NCBI RefSeq assembly: GCF_014647855.1
Contig: NZ_BMPZ01000003.1
Coordinates: 124,001-188,000 of the forward strand
DNA length: 64,000 nt
Direction of reading: 5' to 3'
Origin: Shewanella gelidii
GTDB lineage: Bacteria; Pseudomonadota; Gammaproteobacteria; Enterobacterales; Shewanellaceae
Positions 1 through 9,123 of this stretch are shown piece after piece; the first letter of the stretch is position 1, and every line of letters begins with the position of its first letter. Made by a program: the position numbers and the translations under genes. Below the pieces are notes generated by a model that worked only from the letters and a program-made list of their open reading frames with translations, was not told the origin of the DNA and ran no database searches.

Positions 1-296
1 TCTGCCTGTTCGGTTGGCGAGTTCAATACAATTGGGTGGCTGTCGACCAATTTACCTTCTAGCTTTTTTAGCTCGGAGACAACATCACCACGCCCATATA
101 CACATAAAATTAACGACTCATCGTTACGATGCCAGGTTCCCTCTGGCCATCGAGTAAACTTGGCAATGTTGTAAATATAAGCAGATTTTAAACTGGCAAG
201 TTGCGGCGACGATTTCGGTGCAGCCTGCAGCTCAGTCATCCCCAGCCAAATGAAGGCGACTGTAAAAATCCCACTAACAATTTTTAAAGGATTCAT
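1..296 (-). CDS. YfiR-like periplasmic protein (DUF4154), 3' end outside window
   Basis: The first 98 codons of a gene running off the left edge. The protein begins with a signal-peptide-like stretch (about residues 1-24, hydrophobic run VSGIFTVAFIWLGM). It continues with KSAYIYNIAKFTRWPE, then LILCVYGRGD and a KLVDSHPIVL segment. This is the opening pattern of the YfiR/DUF4154 family, small periplasmic proteins that often control a membrane-bound cyclase or kinase encoded next to them. It starts 9 bases after the stop of the TonB receptor gene, so the two are very likely one operon. The partner kinase or cyclase, if any, would lie outside the window. Family assignment is fairly firm; the signal sensed is unknown. 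Confidence 0.8.
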   Translation of the reverse strand, partial: MNPLKIVSGIFTVAFIWLGMTELQAAPKSSPQLASLKSAYIYNIAKFTRWPEGTWHRNDESLILCVYGRGDVVSELKKLEGKLVDSHPIVLNSPTEQA

Positions 297-305
297 TTCA
301 CTAGG

Positions 306-2387
306 TTACCAAGCATAAACAGCTTTCAAGAAAGCACTACGCTCTATTTGAGTCGGCACGGGCCAAGATTCAGAGATAAACTCTTGATGCTCATCTTTTA
401 AAAGGTTTCGTCCCACCAATGACAACTCAAGGTGTTCACTAGCACGCCATGATAGCCTTAAATCGGCATTCACTTGACTATCAATATGAAACTCTTGTAA
501 AACCGGCGTTCTTACCCAGCTTCGCTCTCCGGAATAAAAAAGGCGCACATCGAGCTCTACGTTGTCAGCCAGATCGAAAGCCCCCCATATGGATGCTAAA
601 TGATTCGGTGAGCGATCCTCATCGGCAGAAATTTGGCTCGCACCAACAAGAGAATCACGACCAAGCAACTTGTCTTCCAGTTGGGTATCAATATAACTAT
701 AGACAAATCGGTACTGGGCTGACTCACTTGCTTGCCACCGCGCCAAGACTTCAACGCCTTGACTATGGCCTTCAATGCTATTCTCAGACTCTAAGTCAAT
801 GGCAATGAATGGTTGCATACCAATGACATCAATTGGCGGTACACTTGGGTCAAAATAGATTGGAAGATAGTTTCGAAGATCTGAGTACTCGTTATAAAAC
901 GCTGCGACATCAAATGCTAAGTTGGGGGCTGCTTGCCAACGCCAACCAAGCTCGTATGCATCGACTTGCTCTGCACCAAACTCTGATTGCCCATTGACCT
1001 GAATCCTTGTTGGAAGTGGTGCGAGTCCTACCGGGGGACTCGTTTCCAAAATTAACTCGACTTGCGTTTCTGCAAAGGATGGCGTGCGTTTTGCCCGAGA
1101 AATAGCCCCCCACAAAGTCGTTGCCGTATTGGGTTGCCAGCTTGCTCGAACATTGGGCTGAACTTCACTATCACCGTTTTCAAAGCCATCAATTTTAACA
1201 CCGGCGGTTAAAGACAGATGTTGTTCAGGAAACGTCACCGTATCTTGTGCAAATAAATTCCAACTATAAACATCATCACGAACGCTCTGCAAAATGATCA
1301 TGCTTGGTAGAATTTCGGTTTCACTCCAGCGTACACCACCGCCCCAAACCACTTCATGATCAACGCGAGGAGCGAACTGATGTTGGAACTCAATATTGGC
1401 AGTATCACGATGTTCGGTCAGCTTTCCATCGACACGGTCATAATAGTCATAGCTGAATTGTAGCTGTAGCTCAGAGTCTAAGCCGGTAATTTTATGCCAT
1501 CGCGCCTGAATTTTTGCGCCTTCTCCTTCTAATGTATCTTCAACTAACGAATTCAAAAAAGGCGATTCAAATAGAGGGAAAGTATGCTCTTGGTTAATAT
1601 CGTTACGATACAAATCTGCTTGTACCGTCAGCCATTGCTCACTAGAGATTTGCCAGTCAATACGTCCGCCCAATTGCTTATATTCTGCATCGTTATGTTG
1701 CTTTCGGCCTGCCTCAAGCATTGGTCCCGAAGCAGAAATGCCTCCATCTAACTGTTTAGATTTGGCATAAGCCCGCGCTTTAACAGCATCACTGAACACG
1801 TAATCACCACTGATATTGGCAATATGCTTAATTTCGTTACCGGCGGTGATTGCAACAGCGGCGCGATTTTCATCATATGCCTCACGAGTGATAATATTAA
1901 TCACACCGTTTACAGCATTCGCTCCCCACAGCGTTGCACCAGGACCGCGAATCACTTCGATTCGCTCAATATCTGCAATCGAGTAGTCAAAATTTTCCCA
2001 AAACACGCCTGAAAATGTTGGTGTATAAACACTTTGGCCATCAATCATTACCAGTAATTTATTGGTAAACTGTCCATTAAAACCACGAATGCCGACCGCC
2101 CATTTATTGGGGTCAACTTGCGCAGCATCGACACCGGGCACAAGTCGCAGCGCCTCAGGAATTGAAGTCGCACCGGAGCGGCGGATTTCTTCAGAAGTGA
2201 CAACATAAGCAGCGGCAGCAGCTTTCGATAGCTTTTCTGCCTTTTTGCTCACAGATGTCACTTCAACTTGCATCAGTTCATCAAAACTCATTTCAGAGAA
2301 GTCACTTTGTAATGCTTTTTCGGCAAAGCAAAGGGGGGCGGCAAAGGCAGAAATACAAGTAAGAGACAGCAAAATTCTAAAATGCAT
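306..2387 (-). CDS. TonB-dependent outer membrane receptor
   Basis: A 693-residue outer membrane receptor. Residues 1-22 form a signal peptide ending ...PLCFA. A plug domain follows at about 50-170, with the hallmarks SGATSIPEALRLVPGV, GIRGFNGQFTNKLLVMIDG and IERIEVIRGPGATLWGANA. The rest is a beta barrel ending in an aromatic residue (W), as expected for outer membrane insertion. The FDELMQVEVTSVSKKAEKL stretch before the plug is typical of the receptor group often encoded beside YfiR-like proteins, as here. Substrate cannot be read from sequence; siderophore, cobalamin or a signalling role are all possible. A CRP-like site and a 16-base palindrome lie upstream. Confidence 0.9.
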   Translation of the reverse strand: MHFRILLSLTCISAFAAPLCFAEKALQSDFSEMSFDELMQVEVTSVSKKAEKLSKAAAAAYVVTSEEIRRSGATSIPEALRLVPGVDAAQVDPNKWAVGIRGFNGQFTNKLLVMIDGQSVYTPTFSGVFWENFDYSIADIERIEVIRGPGATLWGANAVNGVINIITREAYDENRAAVAITAGNEIKHIANISGDYVFSDAVKARAYAKSKQLDGGISASGPMLEAGRKQHNDAEYKQLGGRIDWQISSEQWLTVQADLYRNDINQEHTFPLFESPFLNSLVEDTLEGEGAKIQARWHKITGLDSELQLQFSYDYYDRVDGKLTEHRDTANIEFQHQFAPRVDHEVVWGGGVRWSETEILPSMIILQSVRDDVYSWNLFAQDTVTFPEQHLSLTAGVKIDGFENGDSEVQPNVRASWQPNTATTLWGAISRAKRTPSFAETQVELILETSPPVGLAPLPTRIQVNGQSEFGAEQVDAYELGWRWQAAPNLAFDVAAFYNEYSDLRNYLPIYFDPSVPPIDVIGMQPFIAIDLESENSIEGHSQGVEVLARWQASESAQYRFVYSYIDTQLEDKLLGRDSLVGASQISADEDRSPNHLASIWGAFDLADNVELDVRLFYSGERSWVRTPVLQEFHIDSQVNADLRLSWRASEHLELSLVGRNLLKDEHQEFISESWPVPTQIERSAFLKAVYAW

Positions 2388-2487
2388 ATGAAATACTTCT
2401 CATTTAGGAAAACAAATATACATACGTAAATTAACTGTTAAATTAATAGCACTTTCGTGCACAATTGATCTTTAATAATCTTTGATT

Positions 2488-2503
2488 AGTGATAGCTATC
2501 ACG
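2488..2503. promoter_or_regulatory. CRP-type palindromic site
   Basis: AGTGATAGCTATCACG matches the CRP consensus TGTGA-N6-TCACA at eight of ten fixed positions and is perfectly palindromic over its inner 14 bases. It is centred about 108 bases upstream of the TonB receptor start codon. CRP or a relative such as FNR is the likely binder; this is inference from the motif alone. Confidence 0.45.
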
Positions 2504-2519
2504 TAAGTCTTCCGACTAA

Positions 2520-2535
2520 TGAACAATATTGTTCA
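2520..2535. promoter_or_regulatory. 16-base perfect palindrome, possible operator
   Basis: TGAACAATATTGTTCA is a perfect inverted repeat lying 17 bases further upstream of the receptor gene than the CRP-like site. Its form suits a dimeric repressor or activator, but I cannot assign it to a regulator family. Confidence 0.4.
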
Positions 2536-3000
2536 ATTTGGACAAACCTGTATCGGCCATAGAAGCAAAAACTTTAAATGAATCAAAGAATATGAAAGAT
2601 CTGATATAGAGAATTTTTCAGGCAGAGATAGCGGTAAACCCAACCCATAAAGCTGCGAGTGAATCGCCACCTATCTCAAACCGACTTTTCGACAGTCCAT
2701 CAAAACGTTTAGGAACCACATAGCAGCCAAACCAGAACTGCATAGCACCGTAAAGTCACCATGGTCTTACCATGGTTCTTCAAGTCCACAAGCCTTGGTG
2801 ATACTAGCTTGTGAGATGACAGCTTTTAGCATTTGTTGGATTTACTAGGATTGCCTTGAGCACAGAATCGGCATGCGATGCGCCATAGATAAACCATGGT
2901 AGAAATCTCAAGGTCGATAAAGTGGGTCAATTCGAGAGTGAAATTTGTTGATAACGAGGAAGAAAAACTGAGCTAAGACTTTGATTAGTCTAGATACAAC

Positions 3001-3027
3001 AAAGCCCCAACCAAAAGTTGAGGCTTT
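3001..3027 (-). terminator. Terminator of tRNA-Leu
   Basis: AAAGCCCCAAC and GTTGAGGCTTT pair as an 11-base stem with one C/A mismatch around a five-base loop. It lies 12 bases beyond the 3' end of the tRNA gene on the minus strand. Confidence 0.75.
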
Positions 3028-3038
3028 ATTAGATTTGA

Positions 3039-3123
3039 TGGTACCGGTGGTCGGACTTGAACCGACACGCTCGAAAGCAACGGATTTTGAATCCGTCGTG
3101 TATACCAATTTCACCACACCGGC
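3039..3123 (-). tRNA. tRNA-Leu (anticodon CAA)
   Basis: An 85-base class II tRNA with encoded CCA (complement of 3039-3041). The anticodon stem ACGGA/TCCGT encloses the loop TTCAAAA, giving anticodon CAA, which reads UUG leucine codons. A variable arm is present, and the T arm contains GGTTCAAGTCC. The acceptor stem pairs with a terminal G-U. A sigma-70 promoter about 60 bases upstream and a hairpin terminator immediately downstream make it a single-gene transcription unit. There is no sign of an integrated element at its 3' end. Confidence 0.95.
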
Positions 3124-3182
3124 ATATCAAATTGTCTTTACCCAAGCCAAGGTCAAATACCTCATCTGAGTAAGTGAGCAGA

Positions 3183-3210
3183 ATTATACATTTGGAATAT
3201 TGAATGGCAA
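3183..3210 (-). promoter_or_regulatory. Sigma-70 promoter of tRNA-Leu
   Basis: On the minus strand, TTGCCA (3205-3210) and a perfect TATAAT (3183-3188) are separated by 16 bases. Transcription would begin near 3176, leaving a leader of about 53 bases before the mature tRNA, to be removed by RNase P. Confidence 0.7.
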
Positions 3211-3410
3211 GCGTTTTAATTCATATCGATGTCAAATGGGTAAAATTCAAACGCTGCTTCATTTATTGGGCATCCACTTTATTGAGCATCCACTCATCAT
3301 AAGGCAAAAAAATCAAATGTGAGCAGCTATGAGTTCAACAATAAAACAGTCGATCGCAATCACAATTCGCCATCAATGAGACGCCCAACACATTTAGCAA
3401 AGCCTGTTTA

Positions 3411-3424
3411 TTGATCAAGATCAG
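3411..3424 (+). promoter_or_regulatory. FNR/Anr-like box upstream of the DUF3149 gene
   Basis: TTGATCAAGATCAG differs from the FNR consensus TTGAT-N4-ATCAA only at the last base. It lies about 62 bases before the start codon of the small membrane protein gene, a plausible activator position. The interval 3124-3485 contains no gene; besides this box it holds the tRNA promoter. Confidence 0.5.
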
Positions 3425-3485
3425 ATTTTGTGGTGCGATTTAAAGGTAATTTAATGGGGACTTCACGAGAAAGAGGATTTCAATC

Positions 3486-3617
3486 ATGGCTTTTTGGTTA
3501 GACTTAATGTTCGGCAACCCAGTGGGCTTACTCTCAATGATTGTTATCTTTTGCACCATAGGCATCATGTCTTACATGCTTTGGATGTTTATCGTGAAAT
3601 CGAGAGATCATAACTAG
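3486..3617 (+). CDS. Small DUF3149 membrane protein (43 aa)
   Basis: A 43-residue protein made almost entirely of one membrane segment (about residues 14-37), beginning MAFWLDLMFGNPVGLLSM and ending KSRDHN. The WLDLMFGNPVGLLS opening is the signature I associate with the DUF3149 family of tiny inner membrane proteins of gammaproteobacteria. The start has an upstream GAAAGAGGA ribosome binding site. A strong terminator follows 37 bases after the stop, so it is transcribed alone. The FNR-like box upstream suggests oxygen control. Its function is unknown. Confidence 0.8.
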   Translation: MAFWLDLMFGNPVGLLSMIVIFCTIGIMSYMLWMFIVKSRDHN

Positions 3618-3654
3618 AACTACTTCCTAAATGCGTGTGTAATGTTGAGTATTT

Positions 3655-3685
3655 TGGGAGCCTTGTTTTTAAGGCTCCCATTTTT
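3655..3685 (+). terminator. Rho-independent terminator after the DUF3149 gene
   Basis: TGGGAGCCTT and AAGGCTCCCA form a perfect 10-base stem around GTTTTT, followed by TTTTT. It is a strong intrinsic terminator. Confidence 0.9.
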
Positions 3686-4087
3686 ATATGCAATAATCCT
3701 CAAAGGAATTTCTCAATTTCGCCTTCTGAGCAAACCTTAGACTCAGTTTATAACGCATGGCTTTCATGGCCAGTTTTACCACATCCTTTGAAACCTCTAT
3801 CAAAATGCTTTCTTAAGCACTCCCCTAAAACGGAATGGTGTGACTGTAAATTGTATGTTTTACGGTTTGCATAGGAGCCCACCATGACGCCCATTAGCAA
3901 ATGGGATGCGAAATTGCGGCTTTACGACGGGGCAGGATGAGATTTTTTATAAGTCTGACGCTTAGATAAATATATAGCGAGAATTGATAGGCTCAGCCAG
4001 CCTTTAAAATGCCAGCACCATGAAACTTAGAGGTACTAGCACCAGAAGATGGCACTAGTACCGGTAAAACTCTGCAAGGAGGCGGGG
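3686..4087. other. Intergenic stretch without recognisable feature
   Basis: About 400 bases. A 79-codon open frame at 3635-3874 crosses the terminator and has no ribosome binding site or family resemblance, so I do not call it. The words AGCACCA and ACTAG recur at 4012-4060 without obvious structure. I see no gene here. Confidence 0.5.
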
Positions 4088-4699
4088 CTAAGCAGCGTGC
4101 TTTCTTGGTTGTACAATTCCACCAACAAAATGCGGGCGACTGCGAATTAATAATTGCATTTCTTCTTGTGAAGGTTCACCTGCGGGCAACCGTAATACCT
4201 GTCGATTCAAATATTCTCGAGCATGCATGGAAATTTTGTAATCCGCCGTTGGGCCATGTATTGCATAGTGACGCTCATTGCCCAAACATTCCAGTATCGA
4301 TGATTTGATAAGCGACTTAACCGCTTCCTCATCCTGTGGCAAGGTTAACTTCGTACTGCCCTGTAAGAAAAACTCTCTTAGTAACGCCCTTTCTGCAGGA
4401 TCAAGCAATAACACCTTACTTTCCACAGTTTGAATAACTTTCTTCTGAGTTAAATGCGCAATCGATGCATCTAAAGCAAGGTTTAGAACGCCACTGATTA
4501 AGTAAGCAAAGCCCACTATCATGCCCAAACCAATAAAATGAGCATTGCTCGATACAAATTGATCGAGTCGTAAAATTGACAAGGTAGATCCAGGTAGTGC
4601 GAGTAAGCCACCACAAGAGATCGTCAACCACAGCATTAACTGGAACAATAACCCTTTGTTTTTAAGAGATATTAATGAGTCTAATTTAAATTTTTGCAT
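4088..4699 (-). CDS. SieB-like inner membrane protein
   Basis: Two membrane segments (LLFQLMLWLTISCGGLLALP and FIGLGMIVGFAYLISGVLNL) are followed by a cytoplasmic part with LLLDPAERALLREFFLQGS and LTLPQDEEAVKSLIKSSIL. This layout matches the superinfection-exclusion protein B (SieB) family, named for a phage protein that aborts infection by other phages; chromosomal relatives are common and mostly uncharacterised. The chosen start (MQKFKLDSL) has an AGGA site seven bases upstream. The frame is open back to 4852 and could give 51 more residues. No other phage gene is adjacent. Family fit moderate to good; an exclusion role is inference. Confidence 0.6.
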   Translation of the reverse strand: MQKFKLDSLISLKNKGLLFQLMLWLTISCGGLLALPGSTLSILRLDQFVSSNAHFIGLGMIVGFAYLISGVLNLALDASIAHLTQKKVIQTVESKVLLLDPAERALLREFFLQGSTKLTLPQDEEAVKSLIKSSILECLGNERHYAIHGPTADYKISMHAREYLNRQVLRLPAGEPSQEEMQLLIRSRPHFVGGIVQPRKHAA

Positions 4700-4878
4700 A
4701 GCAAGTTCCTGCGCCAGATTTTCAATACAATCCAGTAACTGCAAGTCTAATGCCAGCAATATGCTACTGAGCAGTAAGTATGAATCTAAATCTCGATACA
4801 ATATTTCCCTGCATTTTTTTACAGCCAGACTATGCTTAAACAATACGCTCAAGGATATGAAAATATAACAAAAAACAT

Positions 4879-6501
4879 ATGATACGATTTCATAATAAGT
4901 TGATTAAAAGCCCTATAGGAAGACGGCTTACTATCTCAATTGTGCTGTTTAGCTCGTTGATCACTCTAATGACGACGGGCTTTCAGTTGCTGGCAGATTA
5001 TCGTAGCGATATTGGTCGGATTGAACGTGCCTTTAGCGATATTGAAAAAGTTAACATCAACGTCCTTGCTGCGAGCATTTGGGTAATGGACGAGCAACTA
5101 CTCAACACCCAGCTCAATGGATTAATCCAATTACCTGACATCACCTATTTAGAAGTATTAGATGACAGCGGCCAGCAATGGCGTATTGGTGAGCATCAAC
5201 AGAAATTAACCAGCGTTATTCAGAAAAAATTCGAATTGCATTACCGCTCCAGTACCGACGAAATGCGCGTTGGTTCATTAATTATTCAAGCTGACTTAAA
5301 TGCAATCTATGAACGCCTCTGGGATCGAGCCATTCTCATTTTGCTTTCTAATGCTGTAAAAACCTTTTTGGTTGCGGGCTTTATTCTGCTCTTTGTGTGG
5401 CTCAACATTACCCGCCACCTACTCCAACTCAGTCAATACTGCCAAGAAATTGATTTAGATGAGGATTTTGAACCCATACAATTTAAAAACTACACAAAAA
5501 AAGATGAATTTGATCAAGTCGCGACAGCAATAAACCAAATGCAAACGCAATTACGCCATTCCTTTACTGCAATTAAGCAGTCAAAAGCGAGCTTGCAAGA
5601 TGCTTTAGCAGACAGAGAAAGGCTATTAGAAGTCGAACGAAGTTACAAAGAAGAACTCGCACACCAAGTCAAAGAACGTACCGAAGAGCTGGAACAATCT
5701 TTACTTATTCTTAAAAAGGCACAGCAAGTCATCGTTGAGCAAGAAAAAATGGCGGCCTTAGGTGGTCTGGTTTCTGGAGTCGCTCACGAGATAAACACCC
5801 CCATCGGTATTTGTTTAACAGCTGCCAGCACGCAAATCATTCGCTTAGATGAACTAATAGAGCTCATTAATTCACAGTCGCCATCATTGGAACAAATCAA
5901 CATGCTGCTGGATGAGTACCAAGAAAGCTGCAACTTAATTGTGAATAATGTGACACGAGCCAGTGAGCTGATTAAAAAGTTTAAAACCGTCGCAGCAGAA
6001 CAAAAACAAGAAGAAGATCAAGACTTCAATCTCAAAAGCACCATTGAAGAAATATCAGGGGCAGTCGCAGTGATGCATACCCCCAAGGAAGCAATCGTGA
6101 AGATTGATGTGCAACCAGATTTGAGAATAACAACGAACCATTCATTGTTTAATCAGGTCTTGACCAATGTTATTTCCAATTCTTTTGCCCATGCATTTTC
6201 TAATGAACAAAATAACCAACTGCTCATTCACGCTAAAATGGATGAAGGACACATTCGAATCTGTGTTCAAGATAATGGCGACGGTATCCCTCAAGACATA
6301 GCAGAGCATATGTTTGAGCCTTTCTTTACCACAACTCGCGGTAAAGGTGGGACCGGCCTAGGGCTTTCTGCAGCGTATAACGCGGCAACATTGCTAAAAG
6401 GGACAATTAGTTACGAGAATAGTAAGGTCTTAGGTGGTGCTAAATTCATTATTCGTCTTCCTGTTGGTTTTCTTGCAGAATCGAAAGATAAGCCGAGCTA
6501 A
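4879..6501 (+). CDS. Membrane-bound sensor histidine kinase
   Basis: A 540-residue kinase with a first membrane segment at about 15-38, a periplasmic sensor region of about 110 residues, a second membrane segment near 152-174, a HAMP-like linker and a coiled coil. The histidine kinase core follows: LGGLVSGVAHEINTPIG with phospho-acceptor His303, then the N box (NVISNSFAHAF), G1 (DNGDGIP) and G2 (GTGLGLSAAYN) ATP-binding motifs. It has no receiver or HPt domain and no response regulator next to it, so it is an orphan kinase. A short hairpin (GCCGAGCTAAAGCTCGGC) overlaps its stop codon. Signal unknown. Confidence 0.88.
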   Translation: MIRFHNKLIKSPIGRRLTISIVLFSSLITLMTTGFQLLADYRSDIGRIERAFSDIEKVNINVLAASIWVMDEQLLNTQLNGLIQLPDITYLEVLDDSGQQWRIGEHQQKLTSVIQKKFELHYRSSTDEMRVGSLIIQADLNAIYERLWDRAILILLSNAVKTFLVAGFILLFVWLNITRHLLQLSQYCQEIDLDEDFEPIQFKNYTKKDEFDQVATAINQMQTQLRHSFTAIKQSKASLQDALADRERLLEVERSYKEELAHQVKERTEELEQSLLILKKAQQVIVEQEKMAALGGLVSGVAHEINTPIGICLTAASTQIIRLDELIELINSQSPSLEQINMLLDEYQESCNLIVNNVTRASELIKKFKTVAAEQKQEEDQDFNLKSTIEEISGAVAVMHTPKEAIVKIDVQPDLRITTNHSLFNQVLTNVISNSFAHAFSNEQNNQLLIHAKMDEGHIRICVQDNGDGIPQDIAEHMFEPFFTTTRGKGGTGLGLSAAYNAATLLKGTISYENSKVLGGAKFIIRLPVGFLAESKDKPS

Positions 6502-6595
6502 AGCTCGGCCCTCCCTACACAAGAGTTTAACCGCTTCCTCATCGACATCGAGGCTACCAGTATTCTTCAATCTGTATCGAACAAAAACTCGTGAT

Positions 6596-7828
6596 TTACG
6601 ACTTACAATTCTTCGTTGCAGTAAGCTTGACCACCTCAAGAATCACATCAACCGCCTTCTGCATCGACTCAATACAAATGTACTCGTGCTTACCGTGAAA
6701 GTTATGCCCACCTGTAAATAGGTTCGGGCAAGGCAACCCCATAAATGATAAACGCGCGCCATCCGTTCCACCTCGAATCGGTTTGATTAACGGCTCAACC
6801 CCTTGATTCTCCATTGCTTGCTTGGCGATATCAATAATATGCATGTGGGGTGTCACCTGCTCTTTCATATTGAAGTAGGAGTCCTGAATATTAATTTCAA
6901 TCCGTGCGCCTGTGAGCTGGCGATTGAAAGACTCGACTTGTTCAACCAGTTGTTCCTTTCTTCGCTCAAACTGATCTCGGTCAAAGTCACGAATAATATA
7001 GGTTAGTTTCGCCTGCTCAGTCACCCCTTCCATTCCAATCAAGTGGAAAAAACCTTGATAGTCTTTGCTGTGCTCTGGCGTATCATTGAGAGGCATTTGT
7101 GCATGAAATTGGCAAGCGATGGTCTGGGCATTAATCATCACTTCATAAGCCGTCCCTGGATGGCAGTTATTTCCAAAAACAGTCACAACCGCAGAGGCAG
7201 CATTGAAGTTCTCATACTCTAGTTCGCCAATCTCGCCCCCGTCAATTGTGTATGCCCAATCAGCCCCAAAGCCCTCAACATCGAAATGATCAGCGCCGCG
7301 CCCGATCTCTTCATCGGGCGTGAAGCAAAGCTTCACTTCTCCGTGGGGGATTTCCGGATGCTCAATCAAGGTGTGAAGCGCAGTAATAATTTCTGCAATA
7401 CCCGCTTTATTATCGGCTCCAAGAAGCGTGGTGCCATCAGTAGTAATCAAGCTCTGACCAATGTAACGCTTTAGACTCGGAAATTGCTTAGGGCAAAGCA
7501 CTTCCGTATCGCCCAGTGCAATGACCTGACCTTGATAATCTTCAATAATCTGAGGTTTAACATTAGCACCACTAAAGTCTGGCGCGGTATCAACATGGGC
7601 GATGAAACCTATACAAGGAAGATCGGGCTGCGTTGCTGGCACCACGGCAGTCAAATAACCTTTTTCGGTTAGCTCAACTTGCTGGAATCCGAGCTGATTG
7701 AGTTCAGTAAATAATAATTCTGAAAACCTGAATTGCTTATCGGTGCTCGGAATTGAACATTGAGAGGGGTCAGATTGAGTATCGAAACTTACATAGCGAA
7801 GAAAACGCTCTAAAAGTACTTGAGTCAT
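6596..7828 (-). CDS. pepT: Peptidase T (tripeptide aminopeptidase)
   Basis: A 410-residue M20-family metallopeptidase that removes the N-terminal residue from tripeptides in the cytoplasm. Metal-binding and catalytic motifs are in place: [36 protein letters not shown], and the final [10 protein letters not shown]. The [18 protein letters not shown] segment is typical of peptidase T. Length equals the usual family size of about 410. It converges with the upstream kinase gene and is not clearly part of an operon; tcdA lies upstream on the same strand, 99 bases away. Assignment is confident. Confidence 0.95.
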   Translation of the reverse strand: MTQVLLERFLRYVSFDTQSDPSQCSIPSTDKQFRFSELLFTELNQLGFQQVELTEKGYLTAVVPATQPDLPCIGFIAHVDTAPDFSGANVKPQIIEDYQGQVIALGDTEVLCPKQFPSLKRYIGQSLITTDGTTLLGADNKAGIAEIITALHTLIEHPEIPHGEVKLCFTPDEEIGRGADHFDVEGFGADWAYTIDGGEIGELEYENFNAASAVVTVFGNNCHPGTAYEVMINAQTIACQFHAQMPLNDTPEHSKDYQGFFHLIGMEGVTEQAKLTYIIRDFDRDQFERRKEQLVEQVESFNRQLTGARIEINIQDSYFNMKEQVTPHMHIIDIAKQAMENQGVEPLIKPIRGGTDGARLSFMGLPCPNLFTGGHNFHGKHEYICIESMQKAVDVILEVVKLTATKNCKS

Positions 7829-7927
7829 GGGGCTAGGGTCCAGCTAAAAAAGTTGCCCAATATTAGCAGCCCCCAAAATAATCAAAGGCGATTTAGATCA
7901 AGATATTCGCTCAAGCCTTCCAATGCA

Positions 7928-8722
7928 CTATTTGCTCGCCAGCTTATGCAATACTCGACTCGCTGCGACAAAGCCAAAAGTCCCGGTAACCATAGTGACC
8001 GCGCCAAAACCTGAAGCACAGTCCATTCGCATAGTCCCTTCTGATGCGGCCTTCGTTGCACAAACACTACCATCGGATTGTGGATACACCAGCTGTTGAG
8101 TTGAATATACTGCTTCTATAGCGAAGCGGCGGGATAGGTTCTTAGAAAAGTTATATTCACGACGTAAAATATTTCGCACTTTTGCTAGCAATGGGTCCTG
8201 CACTGTCTTCGCAAGATCAGCAACTTGTATTTGCGTTGGGTCAGTTTGCCCGCCCGCACCGCCAACGGTAACAATTTTAATCTTATTTCTTTTACACCAA
8301 GCAATTAGAGCGGCTTTGGGCTTCACGGCGTCAATGCAGTCGACCACGTAATCAATGTCACCACCTTGTTTCGCCCCCACAAAGTATTCAGCAAGATTGT
8401 CAGCGGCAATAAAGTCTTCAACTTCATGCACGATACATTCAGGATTGATTTGACGAATACGCTCAGCCATCACTGCAACTTTAGATTCCCCAATGGTGTC
8501 TGCGATGGCATGTATTTGACGATTAGTATTGGTGACACAAATATCATCTAAATCGATCAAAGTTATATGACCAATGCCACTTCGGGCTAATGATTCGGCC
8601 ACCCAAGTTCCGACACCACCAATACCGACAATCGCAACATGGGACTTGGAAAAAGTCTTAAGAGCTTGTTCGCCATATAGCCGCCCTATTCCACCAAACC
8701 GATTTTGAAATGCATCCGACAT
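7928..8722 (-). CDS. tcdA: tRNA threonylcarbamoyladenosine dehydratase
   Basis: A 264-residue E1-like enzyme of the TcdA (CsdL/YgdL) family. It uses ATP to cyclise the threonylcarbamoyl side chain of t6A37 in tRNAs reading ANN codons. The nucleotide-binding fold shows VAIVGIGGVGTWVAESLARSG and LIDLDDICVTNTNRQ; DYVVDCIDAVKPKAALI and VTVGGAGGQTDPTQIQVADL follow. The C-terminal GFGAVTMVTGTFGFVAASRVL is a hydrophobic segment usual in the family. A GGGGGC site precedes the ATG. CsdA/CsdE sulfur-transfer partners are not adjacent. Confidence 0.93.
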   Translation of the reverse strand: MSDAFQNRFGGIGRLYGEQALKTFSKSHVAIVGIGGVGTWVAESLARSGIGHITLIDLDDICVTNTNRQIHAIADTIGESKVAVMAERIRQINPECIVHEVEDFIAADNLAEYFVGAKQGGDIDYVVDCIDAVKPKAALIAWCKRNKIKIVTVGGAGGQTDPTQIQVADLAKTVQDPLLAKVRNILRREYNFSKNLSRRFAIEAVYSTQQLVYPQSDGSVCATKAASEGTMRMDCASGFGAVTMVTGTFGFVAASRVLHKLASK

Positions 8723-9123
8723 ATTGCCCCCTGTTAATTGCAGCCGGCAATTCTAGCTGATTTCATCCGCTGCCCCAAATTTTCTCTCATGGTTTTATGC
8801 CACCGAACATATCCAGCACTGGCCTACTTTCCGCTATAGCGAACAAGCGACTTGTTTTAAAAATGTAAAATCATTCAGCAAGCCATAAATGGCGAGGTAG
8901 CACAAATTTATGACAACTGTTCACGAGCAAAGAAAAAATTCACGTAAAAACTGGCTACATACGTATATTAGCTTGAAAAGTTTGAACTCCCGCACAACTT
9001 TTGCCGAATAAAGCTGTAAGAATCAGCGGCGATATAGCGAGCGAAACCTCACTATTACTAGCAATAACAAAGAAATAACAGTTTTATAAAAAAATAATTT
9101 TAAAATATTGGGAGTTTGAAAAC
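8723..9123. other. Porin upstream region
   Basis: Four hundred bases between divergent tcdA and the porin gene. It ends in an AT-rich leader with GGGAG about ten bases before the porin ATG. I see no clear -35/-10 pair or operator that I would defend. Confidence 0.5.

Larger units (their letters stand above)
2388..3000. other. Intergenic region upstream of the TonB receptor
   Basis: About 610 bases with no convincing gene. It holds two palindromic sites listed separately, placed so that they could regulate the receptor gene. Around 2757-2776 the motif ACCATGG occurs twice in close succession without clear meaning. Nothing else is supported. Confidence 0.5.

Noticed and set aside
3635..3874. 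79-codon open frame after the DUF3149 gene
   Set aside because: It runs through the terminator hairpin, lacks a ribosome binding site and resembles no protein.
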